Position numbers and translations under genes: made by a program | Notes under the pieces: model-generated | Told to the model about the DNA's origin: nothing | Database searches by the model: none | What the model saw: the letters and a program-made list of their open reading frames with translations, nothing else | Shown here: positions 52,927-62,434 of the stretch, in pieces | Numbering within the stretch: the stretch's first letter is position 1 | How the letters are laid out: each line of letters opens with the position of its first letter | Source of the DNA: Actinomadura sp. J1-007 | Lineage (GTDB): Bacteria > Actinomycetota > Actinomycetes > Streptosporangiales > Streptosporangiaceae | Assembly (NCBI RefSeq): GCF_009793335.1 | Contig: NZ_WING01000001.1 | Span: 4,526,001 to 4,590,000 of the forward strand | Direction: 5' to 3' | Length of the DNA stretch: 64,000 bases

Positions 52927-52940
52927 TGAAACGTGTTCTA
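52927..52940. promoter_or_regulatory. KstR-like box, perfect match
   Basis: TGAAACGTGTTCTA fits TnnAACnnGTTnnA at all defined positions. It lies 22-35 bp upstream of the APH-family start at 52905, where a repressor would overlap the promoter of the minus-strand pair. Together with the box at 21108 it is the second perfect match in the window. Confidence 0.6.
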
Positions 52941-53097
52941 TCAACGGCGCGGTGGGCGGTCAATGGCCGCGCGGGGCCGCGCGCCCCCGGCCTGCGGCTA
53001 TACCAATCCGCACGAGCAAGCGACCGGCCGGGCATGATTGCCCGAACGTGCGCAGGGGAACGTCCGGCCGCCCGTACCGCCGTGAAATCATCGGACC

Positions 53098-53748
53098 ATG
53101 CGCTTCACCAAACTCGGACATTCCTGCGTACGGCTCCAGAAGGACGACCGGACGATCGTCATCGACCCCGGCGCGTTCAGCGAGGCGGCGGACGCCCTCG
53201 CCGGAGCCGACGCGGTGCTGGTCACGCACGAGCACTTCGACCACTTCGACGCCGACGCGCTCCGCAAGGCCATGGCGGACGACCCGCGGCTGGAGGTCTG
53301 GACGTCCCGGGTCGTCGCCGGGAGCCTCGCCGACCTCGGCGGCCGCGTCCACCAGGTCGGGCACGGCGACGCGGTCACCGTCGCGGGCTTCGACGTGCAC
53401 GTCTACGGCGAGGACCACGAGATCCTGCACCCCGACGTCCCGCCGATCCCCAACACCGGCTTCCTCGTGGACGGCGAGGTGTTCCACCCGGGCGACGCGC
53501 TCACCGTGCCGTCCGAGCCCGTCCGCACGCTCTGCCTGCCGGGCAACGCGCCCTGGATGAAGATCCCGGAGCTCTACACCTACGCGCGCGAGGTCCACCC
53601 CGAACGCGCCTTCGTCATCCACGACGGGCTGCTCAACGAGGTCGGCCTGAAGGGCATGGAGATGCACGTCGGCAACGCCGGCAAGGACGTGGGCGCCGAC
53701 TTCCGCCGCCTCGCCCCCGGCGAGTCGGTGACCCTGGGCGCCGAGTGA
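53098..53748 (+). CDS. metallo-beta-lactamase-fold hydrolase (UlaG-like)
   Basis: A 216-residue metal-dependent hydrolase. The start is RFTKLGHSCVRLQKDDRTIV. The metal motif HxHxDH appears as VTHEHFDHFD (near residue 43). Later metal-ligand regions are FHPGD (near residue 128) and the C-terminal VIHDGLLNEVG. These are UlaG/RNase-Z-like small hydrolases with lactonase or phosphodiesterase-type activities; the substrate is unknown. The ATG lies in TCGGACCATG with no strong ribosome site. Its stop overlaps the HAD gene start (GTGA), so the two are co-translated. It is divergent from the APH operon. Confidence 0.85.
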   Translation: MRFTKLGHSCVRLQKDDRTIVIDPGAFSEAADALAGADAVLVTHEHFDHFDADALRKAMADDPRLEVWTSRVVAGSLADLGGRVHQVGHGDAVTVAGFDVHVYGEDHEILHPDVPPIPNTGFLVDGEVFHPGDALTVPSEPVRTLCLPGNAPWMKIPELYTYAREVHPERAFVIHDGLLNEVGLKGMEMHVGNAGKDVGADFRRLAPGESVTLGAE

Positions 53749-54491
53749 CGCCCGCGCCCCCGCCGGACGGCGCGCTCGCGCCGTCCGGCGAAGCGACGCC
53801 CATGCCCCGCGGCGCGGCGGTGGCCGGAGGCCCGCGCCCGATCCAGGCGGTCTTCTTCGACATCGGCGAGACCCTGGTGAACGAGGGCGAGATCTACGGG
53901 CGCTGGGCCGACTGGCTCGGCGTGCCCCGGCACACGTTCCTCACCAAGCTGGGCGCCGTCCTCGCGTCCGGCGGCGGCTACATGGACCTGTTCGAGTACT
54001 TCCGGCCCGGTTTCGACCTGGAGGCCGAGGAGAGGCGGCGGGCGGAGGCGGGCGTCCCCAACGGGTTCGGGCCGGACGACGTGTACCCCGACGTCCGCGA
54101 CTGCCTCGCCCGGCTCAAGGCGCAGGGCCTGTACGTCGGCGTCGCGGGCAACCAGCCGGCCGAGGCCGCCGAGCAGTTCGCCGCGCTCGACCTGGACGTG
54201 GACGTCGTCGGGATCTCCGACGTGTGGGGCGTCCAGAAGCCCTCCCCGGAGTTCTTCGAACGCTGCGCGCAGCTCGCCGACGTCCTGCCCGACCACGTCC
54301 TGTACGTGGGCGACCGCCTGGACAACGACGTCCGCCCGTCCCTCGCGTACGGGATGCGCGCCGCGTTCCTGCGCCGCGGCCCCTGGGGCCACATCCAGCG
54401 GGACCCCGAGGCCGAACGCGACGCGGACTTCACGTTGGACGACCTGTCGGTCCTCCCCGGCCTCGTCGCCGAACGGAACACCGTCCCCTAA
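53745..54491 (+). CDS. HAD-superfamily hydrolase
   Basis: A phosphatase/dehalogenase-like enzyme of up to 248 residues. Motif I is AVFFDIGETLVNEGE, where DxG replaces the common DxD/DxT. Motif II/III regions are VGVAGNQPAEAAEQ and GVQKPSPEFFERCA (Lys). Motif IV is LYVGDRLDNDVRPSLAYGM. The Gly at the second acidic position of motif I (DIG) is seen in several HAD subfamilies and may alter the activity. The GTG at 53745 overlaps the MBL stop; the ATG at 53802 would remove a Pro-rich arm of 19 residues. It is functionally linked to the MBL hydrolase by coupling; the substrate is unknown. Confidence 0.82.
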   Translation: MTPAPPPDGALAPSGEATPMPRGAAVAGGPRPIQAVFFDIGETLVNEGEIYGRWADWLGVPRHTFLTKLGAVLASGGGYMDLFEYFRPGFDLEAEERRRAEAGVPNGFGPDDVYPDVRDCLARLKAQGLYVGVAGNQPAEAAEQFAALDLDVDVVGISDVWGVQKPSPEFFERCAQLADVLPDHVLYVGDRLDNDVRPSLAYGMRAAFLRRGPWGHIQRDPEAERDADFTLDDLSVLPGLVAERNTVP

Positions 54492-54634
54492 GGGTCATCC
54501 CGTAATCCTCTGGTACGGCCCCCGAACAGGCCGTTCGGTGGATGTGGGGGCGGTGTCCGGTTCGTAGCTTGGAGCATGTAGCCGCAAGCCGCGGGTACGC
54601 ACACAGCTCCACTCGAAACGGGGAGAGAACAACC

Positions 54635-54838
54635 ATGAACGGCCTCTACCGCCCGCGCCACGGCCGCATGATCGGAGGGGTCTGCGCCGGGCTCGCGCGC
54701 CGGTTCGGCCTCGCTCCTTCCACCGTCCGGCTGCTCGCCCTGCTGTCCTGCCTGCTGCCCGGCCCGCAGTTCGTGGTGTACCTGGTCCTGTGGGCGATGC
54801 TGCCCAACGAGGACCGCCACCACGCCGCCGCCCACTGA
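54635..54838 (+). CDS. PspC-domain small membrane protein
   Basis: A 67-residue PspC-like protein. RPRHGRMIGGVCAGLARRFG is the family signature and VVYLVLWAMLPNEDRHH closes the helix. PspC-domain proteins sense or respond to membrane stress. Actinomycete versions are short and often stand alone, as here. The ATG follows GGGGAGAG. A promoter of its own is likely in the 143-bp gap upstream. Confidence 0.85.
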   Translation: MNGLYRPRHGRMIGGVCAGLARRFGLAPSTVRLLALLSCLLPGPQFVVYLVLWAMLPNEDRHHAAAH

Positions 54839-55014
54839 CCCATCCCGCGCCGCCCGCACGCGCGGACTGCCCGTCCGCACGTGCGGGGCGTCCGTTCTTC
54901 CTCCAGGCGGGGTGTGCGGGTTGGGGCAAGATCATCGGTAAGCCTTGGTCCGGGCCCGCGCAGGGTGTTAGATCGTGGCACAGCGTTTCCCAGCGGGCAG
55001 GGAGAGGAGTCGCT

Positions 55015-58000
55015 GTGCCAGAGGACGGCCCGGCGCCCGAGGCCGGCACCGCCGCCGCGGCGGGGCTGCTCGGGGTCCTGCGGGACCTCGCCCTCGCGCG
55101 CCGCCGCCCGGTCCGCGACCTCGCCGCGCACGAGCAGGTCCACTGGCTGGCCGACCTGCCCGGCGACGTCTACGTCGAGACCGACGCGGGCCCCGGCGAC
55201 GTGCTGTTCAGCGTCCCGGTCATCCCGCTGACGCCGCCCGCCGTGCTGGAGGAGTTCGACGGCTGGCTCGGGCTGCGGCACTGGTACCGGACGCTCCGCG
55301 ACATCGCCGAGCGCGTCCCCGCGCAGGGGCACGAGACCGTCCTCGCGGCGGGCCTGCTGACGTGGCGGCCCGACGGCGGCACCGCCGTGCGCGACCACCT
55401 GCTCGCCACGCCCGTACGGGTCGCCGTGGACGAGCGCACCGGGCGCGTCGACGTCGTCCTCGCCGGGCACACGCTGCTGCGCGACCGCGACCTGCTCGCC
55501 GGGCTGCCCGGCTACCTGCCCGCCCGCACCGACTGGGTCCGCGAGGCCGTCCAGACCGGGCAGGGCTTCGGGCTGCGCGCCTCCACCGGCGACGTCCTGC
55601 GCAAGTGGGCGGGGACGGCGCTCGCCGACGACGTCGCGTACCGCGAGGACTGGGCGCCGGACGCCACCGGCCCCGCCCCGGGCGTCCCGCGCCTGCGGCT
55701 CGCGCCCGCGCTCGTCGTGCGCACCCCCGTGCGCGCGGAGGTCGCCGACTACTACGACGCCCTGCTCGCCCGGCTCGCCGAGCCGGGCGCCGTGGTGCCC
55801 GGCGGGCTCGCCCGGTTCCTCGCCCCGGCGCATCCGACGCCGCTGCTGCACATCGACGCGCCCGCCCCCCGCACGGTCCCGAACCTGCTCGCCGGGCTGC
55901 TCGTACGCGGCCAGCGGGTGCTGGTCGCCACCGCCGACGGCACGTCCGCCGCCCGGCTGCGCGCCGCGCTGCCCGCCGAGATCGCCGCGCTCACCGCCCT
56001 GCCCGAACCGGCCGGCGACGCCGCGGGCTCCGCCGTGGCCGCCGCCCTGCTCGACCGCGCCACCGGCCACGACCCCCGCTCCCACGCCCGCCACATCGCC
56101 GACCTCGCCGAACGCGAGGAGGGCGCGCGCCGCGAGGTCGCCGCCCTCCGCGAGCGCGCCGCCGGCGCGGACGGTCCCGCGGGCCCGTCCGGCGCGCCCG
56201 GAGCGTGCGACCTCGGGCCCGGCTACCTGGGCGACCGCGCCGAGCTGGAACGGCGCGTCCGCGCGGAGGCCGCCGACCACGGCTGGCTGCCGTCCCGTCC
56301 CGGCCTGCCCGACGACCCGCCGCTGTCGGGCCTGGAGGCGGCCGAGCTCGTCCGGCTGCTCGCGGGGAGACGCCCGAGCGCCAGGCCCGTACCGCCCAGC
56401 GCGACGTGGACCCCGGCTCGCTGCCGAGCGCCCCGTACGTCCGCACGCTGATCGAGGCGGAGGCCGCGGCCGCCGAACGCGCCGAACGGTCCGAGACCGA
56501 CCTGTCCCGCCGCCTGCGCGGCGCCGACGTCACGCTGCTCGCCCGCCTCGACGGCTGCGCGTCCGTCGTGGTCGCCGCGCTCCGCGACCTCGGCCTGGAC
56601 GGGCACCCGAGCGGGTGGAAGCCGCACGACCTCGCCGCCCGCGCGTTCGCCGACGCCCTCGCGCACCGCCGCCCGCACGTGTGGGCGCGGGTCGCCGAGA
56701 TGAGCGCGCAGGCCGAGTGGGCCGAACGGTCCCTCGACGGCATCCGCGCCCACCACGTCGAGCTGCCGCCCGGCGACCTGCACTACCGCCGCCTCGCGTC
56801 CACCGCGCAGGACCTGCGCAACTACCTCGCCGACGGCGGCACGCTGAAGCGCGGCCCGCTCCGCTCGTCCGCCCAGCGCCAGGCCGAGCCGCTGCTCGCC
56901 GCCGTCACCGTGGACGGCGTCCCGCCGACCACGCCCGAGCTGCTCGACGTCCTGTTCGCCGAGCTGATGGTGCGGATGGCGTGCCAGGAGCTCCAGTACG
57001 TGTGGGAGGCCGCCGGGGTGTCGTTCCCCGCCGACGTGCCCCTCGCCGACCGGGTGGCCCGCTTCTCCCGCGCGCACGCGCGCCTCACCCGCATCCGCGA
57101 GGCGCTGCCCGCCCTGGAGGAGACCGCCGAACTGCTCGGCGCGTCCGGGCTCGGCGTCCCGCTCACGCACCCGCTCCAGTGGCACGGGTACGTCGCCGCC
57201 CTCGAAAGCGCCCTGCTCGGCGTCGGCGTGGACCGCGCCGCCGCCGACCTCGCCGCCCTGCTCGCCTCGATCGGCGCCGAGGACGACGACCCGCCCGAAC
57301 TCCGCGAGGCCGTCGACGCCATCGCCGCCCGCGACGCCGCCCGCTACGGCCGCGCCCTCGCCGCCCTCGCCGACGGCCGCCACGACCGGGCCCTCCAGCT
57401 CCGCTGCGAGGAGCTCCTCGGCCGCGTCAGCGCCGTCCACCCCGACCTCGCGTACCTGCTCGCGGCGACCGACGGCGACGCCGTCTGGCCCGCCCGGATG
57501 GAACGCTGGGACCAGGCGTGGGCGTGGGCCCGCGCCGCGGGCCGCCTGTCGGCCCTGCCCGCCGCGCCCGGCGCCGGCCACCCGGCCGGGCCGCCGCCCG
57601 ACCTCGGCCGCCGCCTCGCCGAGGCCGAGGCGCGCCTGCGCGACATCGGCACCGAGCTGTCCGCCGCGCGCGCGTGGGGCGCCTGCCTGGCGCGCCTCGC
57701 CTCCGGGGCCGCCGACCCGTACGAGATCGTCCCCGCCTGGATCGTCCCGCTGTGGCGCGTGCCCGACGTCGTCCCGCCGCGCCCCGACTCGTTCGACGTG
57801 GTCATCGTGGACGGCGAGAACGGCGCGGGCGCCGAGGCCCTGTTCGTCCTCTGGCTCGCGCCCCGCCTCATCCTCGCGGGACCGCCCGGCCCCCGCTCCC
57901 GCCCCCGCGGCCCCCTCCCGCCGGGCCCGATCGACCCCCGTACCGGCCTGTTCGAGACCCTCCTGGCCCACTTCACCGCCCCCGCTCAAGCACCCGCCCG

Positions 58001-58319
58001 TGAGCCGATCCAGGAGCCGGTCCAGGAGCCGGAGCCCGTCTTCCAGGAACCAGAGCCCGTTCCGGAGCCGGACGAGCCGGAGGAGACCGAGGAGCGGCCT
58101 TACGGGGTCGTGCGGCGCGGACGGTCGATCGTGTCGTACAGGCGGCCCGAGCTCGTGGAGTTCGTGGAGAGGATCGCGCGGCGGGAGCCGGATCTGGACG
58201 ACGAGCAGATCATCGAGCTGGCGCGGCGGCTGCTCGGCTGCCCCGAGGACGAGGCGCTGCTCGTCGGGGCGCGGCTGCGGTTCGCGGTCGAGGCGTACCG
58301 GGAGGGACGCGCGCAATGA
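55015..58319 (+). CDS. SF1-helicase-like protein with eroded P-loop motifs (frame broken near 56365)
   Basis: About 1100 residues after repair. GTG start with GGAGAGGAG. One extra G in the GGGG at 56364-56367 joins LLAGETPERQARTAQRDVDP. The layout resembles DUF4011/AAA_11-12-type superfamily I helicases. After an N-terminal arm comes PLLHIDAPAPRTVPNLLAGL with RGQRVLVATADGTSAARLRA, the place where the family has its P-loop and first helicase motif. Here Gly-Pro-Pro-Gly-x-Gly-Lys is missing. Late in the protein, FDVVIVDGENGAGAEALFVL stands where FDVVIVDEASQ is usual. Both Walker motifs look degenerate, so ATP hydrolysis is doubtful. The middle is a long Leu/Ala/Arg-rich helical region. A Pro-Glu stretch precedes a C-terminal domain (RRGRSIVSYRRPELVEFVER). 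The role is unknown. Confidence 0.6.
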
Positions 58320-58365
58320 GCCCGACTCGGCGAACGGGGCGCTGGGTTTCTGTTGGAATGGGCGG

Positions 58366-58938
58366 GTGGATTGGGATGCGGGAGCTCTGCGCGGGTTGCG
58401 GTCCGCCGTTCATCGCCGGGACGGCGCGGCGGGGCTCCGGCTGATCCGGGACCGTCCCCTCGCGCCCGTCCTCCAGTACGCCGGGGACGCGCTCGTCGCG
58501 GCGCTCGCGGAGGGCGAGCCGGACGCCGAACGGTACGCGCGCAAGTGCCTGGAGGAGCTGGACGGGCGCGGCCTGCCCGGCGACGCGGAGCTGGCCGCCG
58601 ATCTCGCCGCGGCACTCGGCGCCCCGCGTCCCGCGCCCGCGCTGACCCCCGTGCCCGCGGACCTCGGAACGCTCGCGGACGCCCTGGAGGGGGACGGCGT
58701 CGCCCACGTGCTCGACCTGGCCCGCGGCGACGTCCTCGAACCCGACGAGCTGGAGGACGAGCCCGCGTTCGACGGCGAGAGCGAGGCGTACGATCCGGGC
58801 CGCTGGCTCATGCTCCCGCCCGGCGGCCCGAGCGGCGCCGGCGTCCCCGAGAACCCCGAGGCCGAGGAGCGGCGGCGCGGCGCGGCCCGGCGATGGCTGG
58901 CCGACCAGGGCTACCGCCCCGCCGCCCGCGCCCTCTAG
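58366..58938 (+). CDS. UPF0158-like protein
   Basis: A 190-residue acidic protein with a GTG start. The first half is helical (LRGLRSAVHRRDGAAGLRLI, LAPVLQYAGDALVAALAEGE). The second half has the UPF0158-like segment LGTLADALEGDGVAHVLDLA, with GDVLEPDELEDEPAF and PGRWLMLPPGG. A C-terminal RRWLADQGYRP follows. UPF0158 proteins have no clear function. It lies 46 bp behind the degenerate helicase gene in the same direction, so the two may form one unit. It is convergent with lysX. Confidence 0.5.
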   Translation: MDWDAGALRGLRSAVHRRDGAAGLRLIRDRPLAPVLQYAGDALVAALAEGEPDAERYARKCLEELDGRGLPGDAELAADLAAALGAPRPAPALTPVPADLGTLADALEGDGVAHVLDLARGDVLEPDELEDEPAFDGESEAYDPGRWLMLPPGGPSGAGVPENPEAEERRRGAARRWLADQGYRPAARAL

Positions 58939-58960
58939 CCCCGCCCCGCCGCCGTCCGCG

Positions 58961-61900
58961 TCACGAGCCCGGACGGACCAGCGGGAACGGGATCGTCTCC
59001 CGGATCGAACGCCCCGTCAGGGTGATCAGGAGCCGGTCGATGCCCATGCCCATGCCGCCCGCGGGAGGCATCGCGTATTCGAGGGCCCGCAGGAACTCCT
59101 CGTCCAGCTCCATCGCCTCGGGGTCGCCTCCGGCGGCCTGGAGCGACTGCTCGGTGAGGCGCTGCCGCTGGAGGATCGGGTCGATCAGCTCGGAGTAGGC
59201 CGTCCCGAGTTCGAGGCCGAACACGATGAGGTCCCACTTCTCGGCGAGGCGCGGGTCCTTGCGGTGCGGCCGGGTGAGGGGGGACGTCTCGGCCGGGTAG
59301 TCGCGGACGAACGTCGGGGCCATCAGCCGCTCCTCGACCAGCGCCTCGAACAGCTCCTGGACGATCTTGCCCTGGCCCCACTCCGGCGCGGCGTTCAGCC
59401 CGATCCGCTCGGCGTGCGCGCGGACGGCGCGCTGCGGGGTGTCCGGGGTGACCTCCTCGCCGAGCGCCTCGGACACCGACCCGTAGACGGTGATCTCCTT
59501 CCACGGCTCGGCCAGGTCGTACTCGGCCCCGTCGCGGACGACGACCGTGGTGCCGAGCGCGGCGCGGGCGGCGGACACGACCAGGTCGCGGGTCAGCGCG
59601 GCCATCGTGTCGTAGTTGCCGTACGGCTCGTACGCCTCCAGCATCGTGAACTCGGGGTTGTGCTTCTGCGAGACGCCCTCGTTGCGGAAGTTGCGGTTGA
59701 GCTCGAAGACCTTGCCGACGCCGCCGACCAGCAGCCGCTTGAGGTACAGCTCGGGCGCGATCCGCAGGTAGAGCTGCATGTTGTAGGCGTTGATGCGGGT
59801 GGTGAACGGCCGGGCCGTCGCGCCGCCGTGGATCGGCTGGAGCATCGGCGTCTCGACCTCCAGGTAGCCGCGCCCGCGCAGCCCGTCGCGGACGGCCGCC
59901 ACGGCGTCTCCGCGCATCCGCAGCATCCGCCGCGACTCGTCGTTGACGATGAAGTCGACGTAGCGCTGCCGGACGCGCGCCTCGGGGTCGGACAGGCCCG
60001 TGCTCTTGTTGGGCAGGGGGCGCAGGCACTTGGCCGTCAGCTTCCAGGACGAGGCGAGGACCGACAGCTCGCCCCGCCTGGACGTGGCGACCTCGCCGGT
60101 CACGCCCACCTGGTCGCCGAGGTCGATCAGCGACTTCCAGGACGCGAGGGACGCGTCGCCGAGCGCGTCGGCGCTCAGCATGATCTGGAGGTCGGCGGTC
60201 TCGTCGCGGAGCGTCACGAAGATCAGCCGGCCGTGCTCGCGGGCGAGGACGACCCGCCCCGCGACCGCGACGGTCTCGCCCGTACGGCTGTCGGGCGCGA
60301 GGTCGGGGAAGCGCGCGCGGATGTCGGCCGCGTAGTCGCCGCGGTCGAAGCCGAGCGGGTACGGCTCCATGCCCGCCGCGCGGATCTGCTCCAGCTTCGC
60401 GTGCCGGACGCGTTCCTGCTCCGACAGCCGCCGCTGCGGCGCGCGGCCCGCGTCGGCGGCCTCCTCGATGTCCTTGATCTTGTCGACGAGGTCCCTGGAG
60501 GGGACCATGTTGGCGGCGCGGTCGAGCTTCGGCCGGTTCACGCTCGGCAGGAAGCCCTCCGCGCGCGCGTACGCCAGGCCGAGCCGGACGAGGTCGCGGC
60601 TCTGGGTGTAGCAGATGAAGCGCGGCCGCCACACCGGCAGGTACTTGGCGTTGGACAGGTACAGCGACTCGAGCTGCCAGAACTTCGACGCGAACGACAG
60701 CAGCCGGTAGTACAGCCGCGCGACCGGCCCCGCGCCGATCTGCGAGCCGCGCTCGAACGCCGAGCGGAGCATCGCGAAGTTCAGCGAGAGCTGCTGCGCG
60801 CCGACCGCGGCGGCCTTCTCGGCGAGCTTGGCGACCATGTACTCGTTCAGCCCGTTCTCGGCCGCGCGGTCGCGGCGCATCAGGTCGAGCGACAGGCCGC
60901 TCCGGCCCCACGGGACGAAGCTGAGCAGCCCGCGCAGCTCGCCCTCGGCGTCGAACGCCTCGACCATCACGCAGCGGCCGTCGGTCGGGTCGCCGAGCCG
61001 TCCGAGCGCCATCGAGAAGCCGCGCTCGGTCTGCTCGCCGCGCCAGGCGTCGGCGCTGCGGATCAGCTTGGCCATCTCCCAGCCGGGGATCTGCGAGTGC
61101 CGCCGGATCCGGACGGTGTACCCGGCCCGCTCGACCCGCCGGACGGCCTGCCTGACCTGCCGCATCTCGCGGCCGTCCAGGTTGAAGTCGGTGAGGTCGA
61201 TGATCGCCTCGTCGCCCAGCTCCAGCGCGTCGAACCCGTGCCGCCGGTAGATGTGCGCGGCCCGCTCACCGACCGACACCGCGCCGGGGATCCACGCGTG
61301 CGCCTGGCACTCGCCGAGCCACGCCTCGATCGCCTGGTCCCACGACTCGGGGTCGCCGAGCGGGTCGCCGCTCGCGAGCGACACCGAACCCTCGACCCGG
61401 TAGGCGATCGCGGCCTTGCCGTTCGGCGCGACGATGACGTCCTTGTCGCGGCGCAGCGCGAAGTAGCCGAGCGAGTCCTGGTCGCCGTACTCGGCGAGCA
61501 GCGCCCGCGCGGCGAGCTCCTCCTCGGGGCTGAGCACCGGGTCGCGGCGGCCGGGCTTGAACAGCGCCCAGAACGTGGCGATGAGCAGGCCGGTGCCGAG
61601 CACCCACAGGATCGCGTCCACCCAGAGCGGCGCGGACACGTCGATCGGCTTGCCGGTGACGCGCGGGCCGAGCACGGTCTGCGCGACCGCGTAGACGGGG
61701 TGGGTCCAGAAGTCGCCGCGCGGGTCGCGGTCGGTGACGGTGACCAGCACCGTGCCGATGCCGCCGCTGACGATCAGCAGGCTGACGAACACCACGACCG
61801 CGAGCCGCCGGTTGGCACGGTCCGGGAGCGTGGTGAACTCGCCGCGCGCGCAGACCAGCAGGGTCAGGACGGCCAGGTAGACCGCCGCGGTGACGATCAG

Positions 61901-62248
61901 CCCGACCGGCGTCGGCTCGTCGGGGTCGAGCAGCGTGGCGAGGGCCTTGGACACGCTGAGGAACGTCAGCAGGCTGAACAGGATCACCAGGATGCGCCAC
62001 GCGGCCTTCTTCCGGCGACGCACCCCCATGGACAGCAGGATCCAGAGCAGTCCGATCGGTACGCTGGGGGACCAGCCGAGATAGCCGAGCCAGCGCAGGG
62101 CCCAGATGTCGGCGATCTCCAGGATCAGCCCGTACGACACCCAGGACAGGAGTGACAGGATCCCGGACAGGCGGGTGTACCAGAAGAAGATCGTCGGAGC
62201 GGCCTGGATGAGGCGCCGCCACTCGCCCCGTAGGCCGGTCTCAGCCAT
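58961..62248 (-). CDS. lysX: bifunctional lysylphosphatidylglycerol synthetase / lysyl-tRNA synthetase
   Basis: A 1095-residue LysX. An N-terminal membrane part (about 6-8 helices, residues 20-230) is followed by a DUF2156/GNAT-like lysyltransferase domain (about 245-560, including YFALRRDKDVIVAPNGKAAI). A complete class II lysyl-tRNA synthetase follows, with an OB-fold (GETVAVAGRVVLAREHGRLI), motif 2 FELNRNFRNEGVSQKHNPEF and motif 3 GMGMGIDRLLITLTG. It charges tRNA-Lys and moves lysine to phosphatidylglycerol, reducing negative charge and protecting against cationic peptides. In mycobacteria lysX is linked to fitness in the host. The ATG at 62248 is divergent from the kinase gene. Confidence 0.92.
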   Translation of the reverse strand: MAETGLRGEWRRLIQAAPTIFFWYTRLSGILSLLSWVSYGLILEIADIWALRWLGYLGWSPSVPIGLLWILLSMGVRRRKKAAWRILVILFSLLTFLSVSKALATLLDPDEPTPVGLIVTAAVYLAVLTLLVCARGEFTTLPDRANRRLAVVVFVSLLIVSGGIGTVLVTVTDRDPRGDFWTHPVYAVAQTVLGPRVTGKPIDVSAPLWVDAILWVLGTGLLIATFWALFKPGRRDPVLSPEEELAARALLAEYGDQDSLGYFALRRDKDVIVAPNGKAAIAYRVEGSVSLASGDPLGDPESWDQAIEAWLGECQAHAWIPGAVSVGERAAHIYRRHGFDALELGDEAIIDLTDFNLDGREMRQVRQAVRRVERAGYTVRIRRHSQIPGWEMAKLIRSADAWRGEQTERGFSMALGRLGDPTDGRCVMVEAFDAEGELRGLLSFVPWGRSGLSLDLMRRDRAAENGLNEYMVAKLAEKAAAVGAQQLSLNFAMLRSAFERGSQIGAGPVARLYYRLLSFASKFWQLESLYLSNAKYLPVWRPRFICYTQSRDLVRLGLAYARAEGFLPSVNRPKLDRAANMVPSRDLVDKIKDIEEAADAGRAPQRRLSEQERVRHAKLEQIRAAGMEPYPLGFDRGDYAADIRARFPDLAPDSRTGETVAVAGRVVLAREHGRLIFVTLRDETADLQIMLSADALGDASLASWKSLIDLGDQVGVTGEVATSRRGELSVLASSWKLTAKCLRPLPNKSTGLSDPEARVRQRYVDFIVNDESRRMLRMRGDAVAAVRDGLRGRGYLEVETPMLQPIHGGATARPFTTRINAYNMQLYLRIAPELYLKRLLVGGVGKVFELNRNFRNEGVSQKHNPEFTMLEAYEPYGNYDTMAALTRDLVVSAARAALGTTVVVRDGAEYDLAEPWKEITVYGSVSEALGEEVTPDTPQRAVRAHAERIGLNAAPEWGQGKIVQELFEALVEERLMAPTFVRDYPAETSPLTRPHRKDPRLAEKWDLIVFGLELGTAYSELIDPILQRQRLTEQSLQAAGGDPEAMELDEEFLRALEYAMPPAGGMGMGIDRLLITLTGRSIRETIPFPLVRPGS

Positions 62249-62434
62249 GGTCCCCCGTCGCCGTGCCCTGATGCTCTTTTATTTGTACCGGGTGTCACGT
62301 CCATCACGCTTTCGTTGCGGCCCAGGTCGTTCCGGCCGCGAACCTTGGCGTCATGGCGGACGTCCTACCGGTAGGGGACCGTGGCTCGCGGGCCGGGTCC
62401 AAGATTGTCAGCAAAAATGGATATGGTCGCGGAT

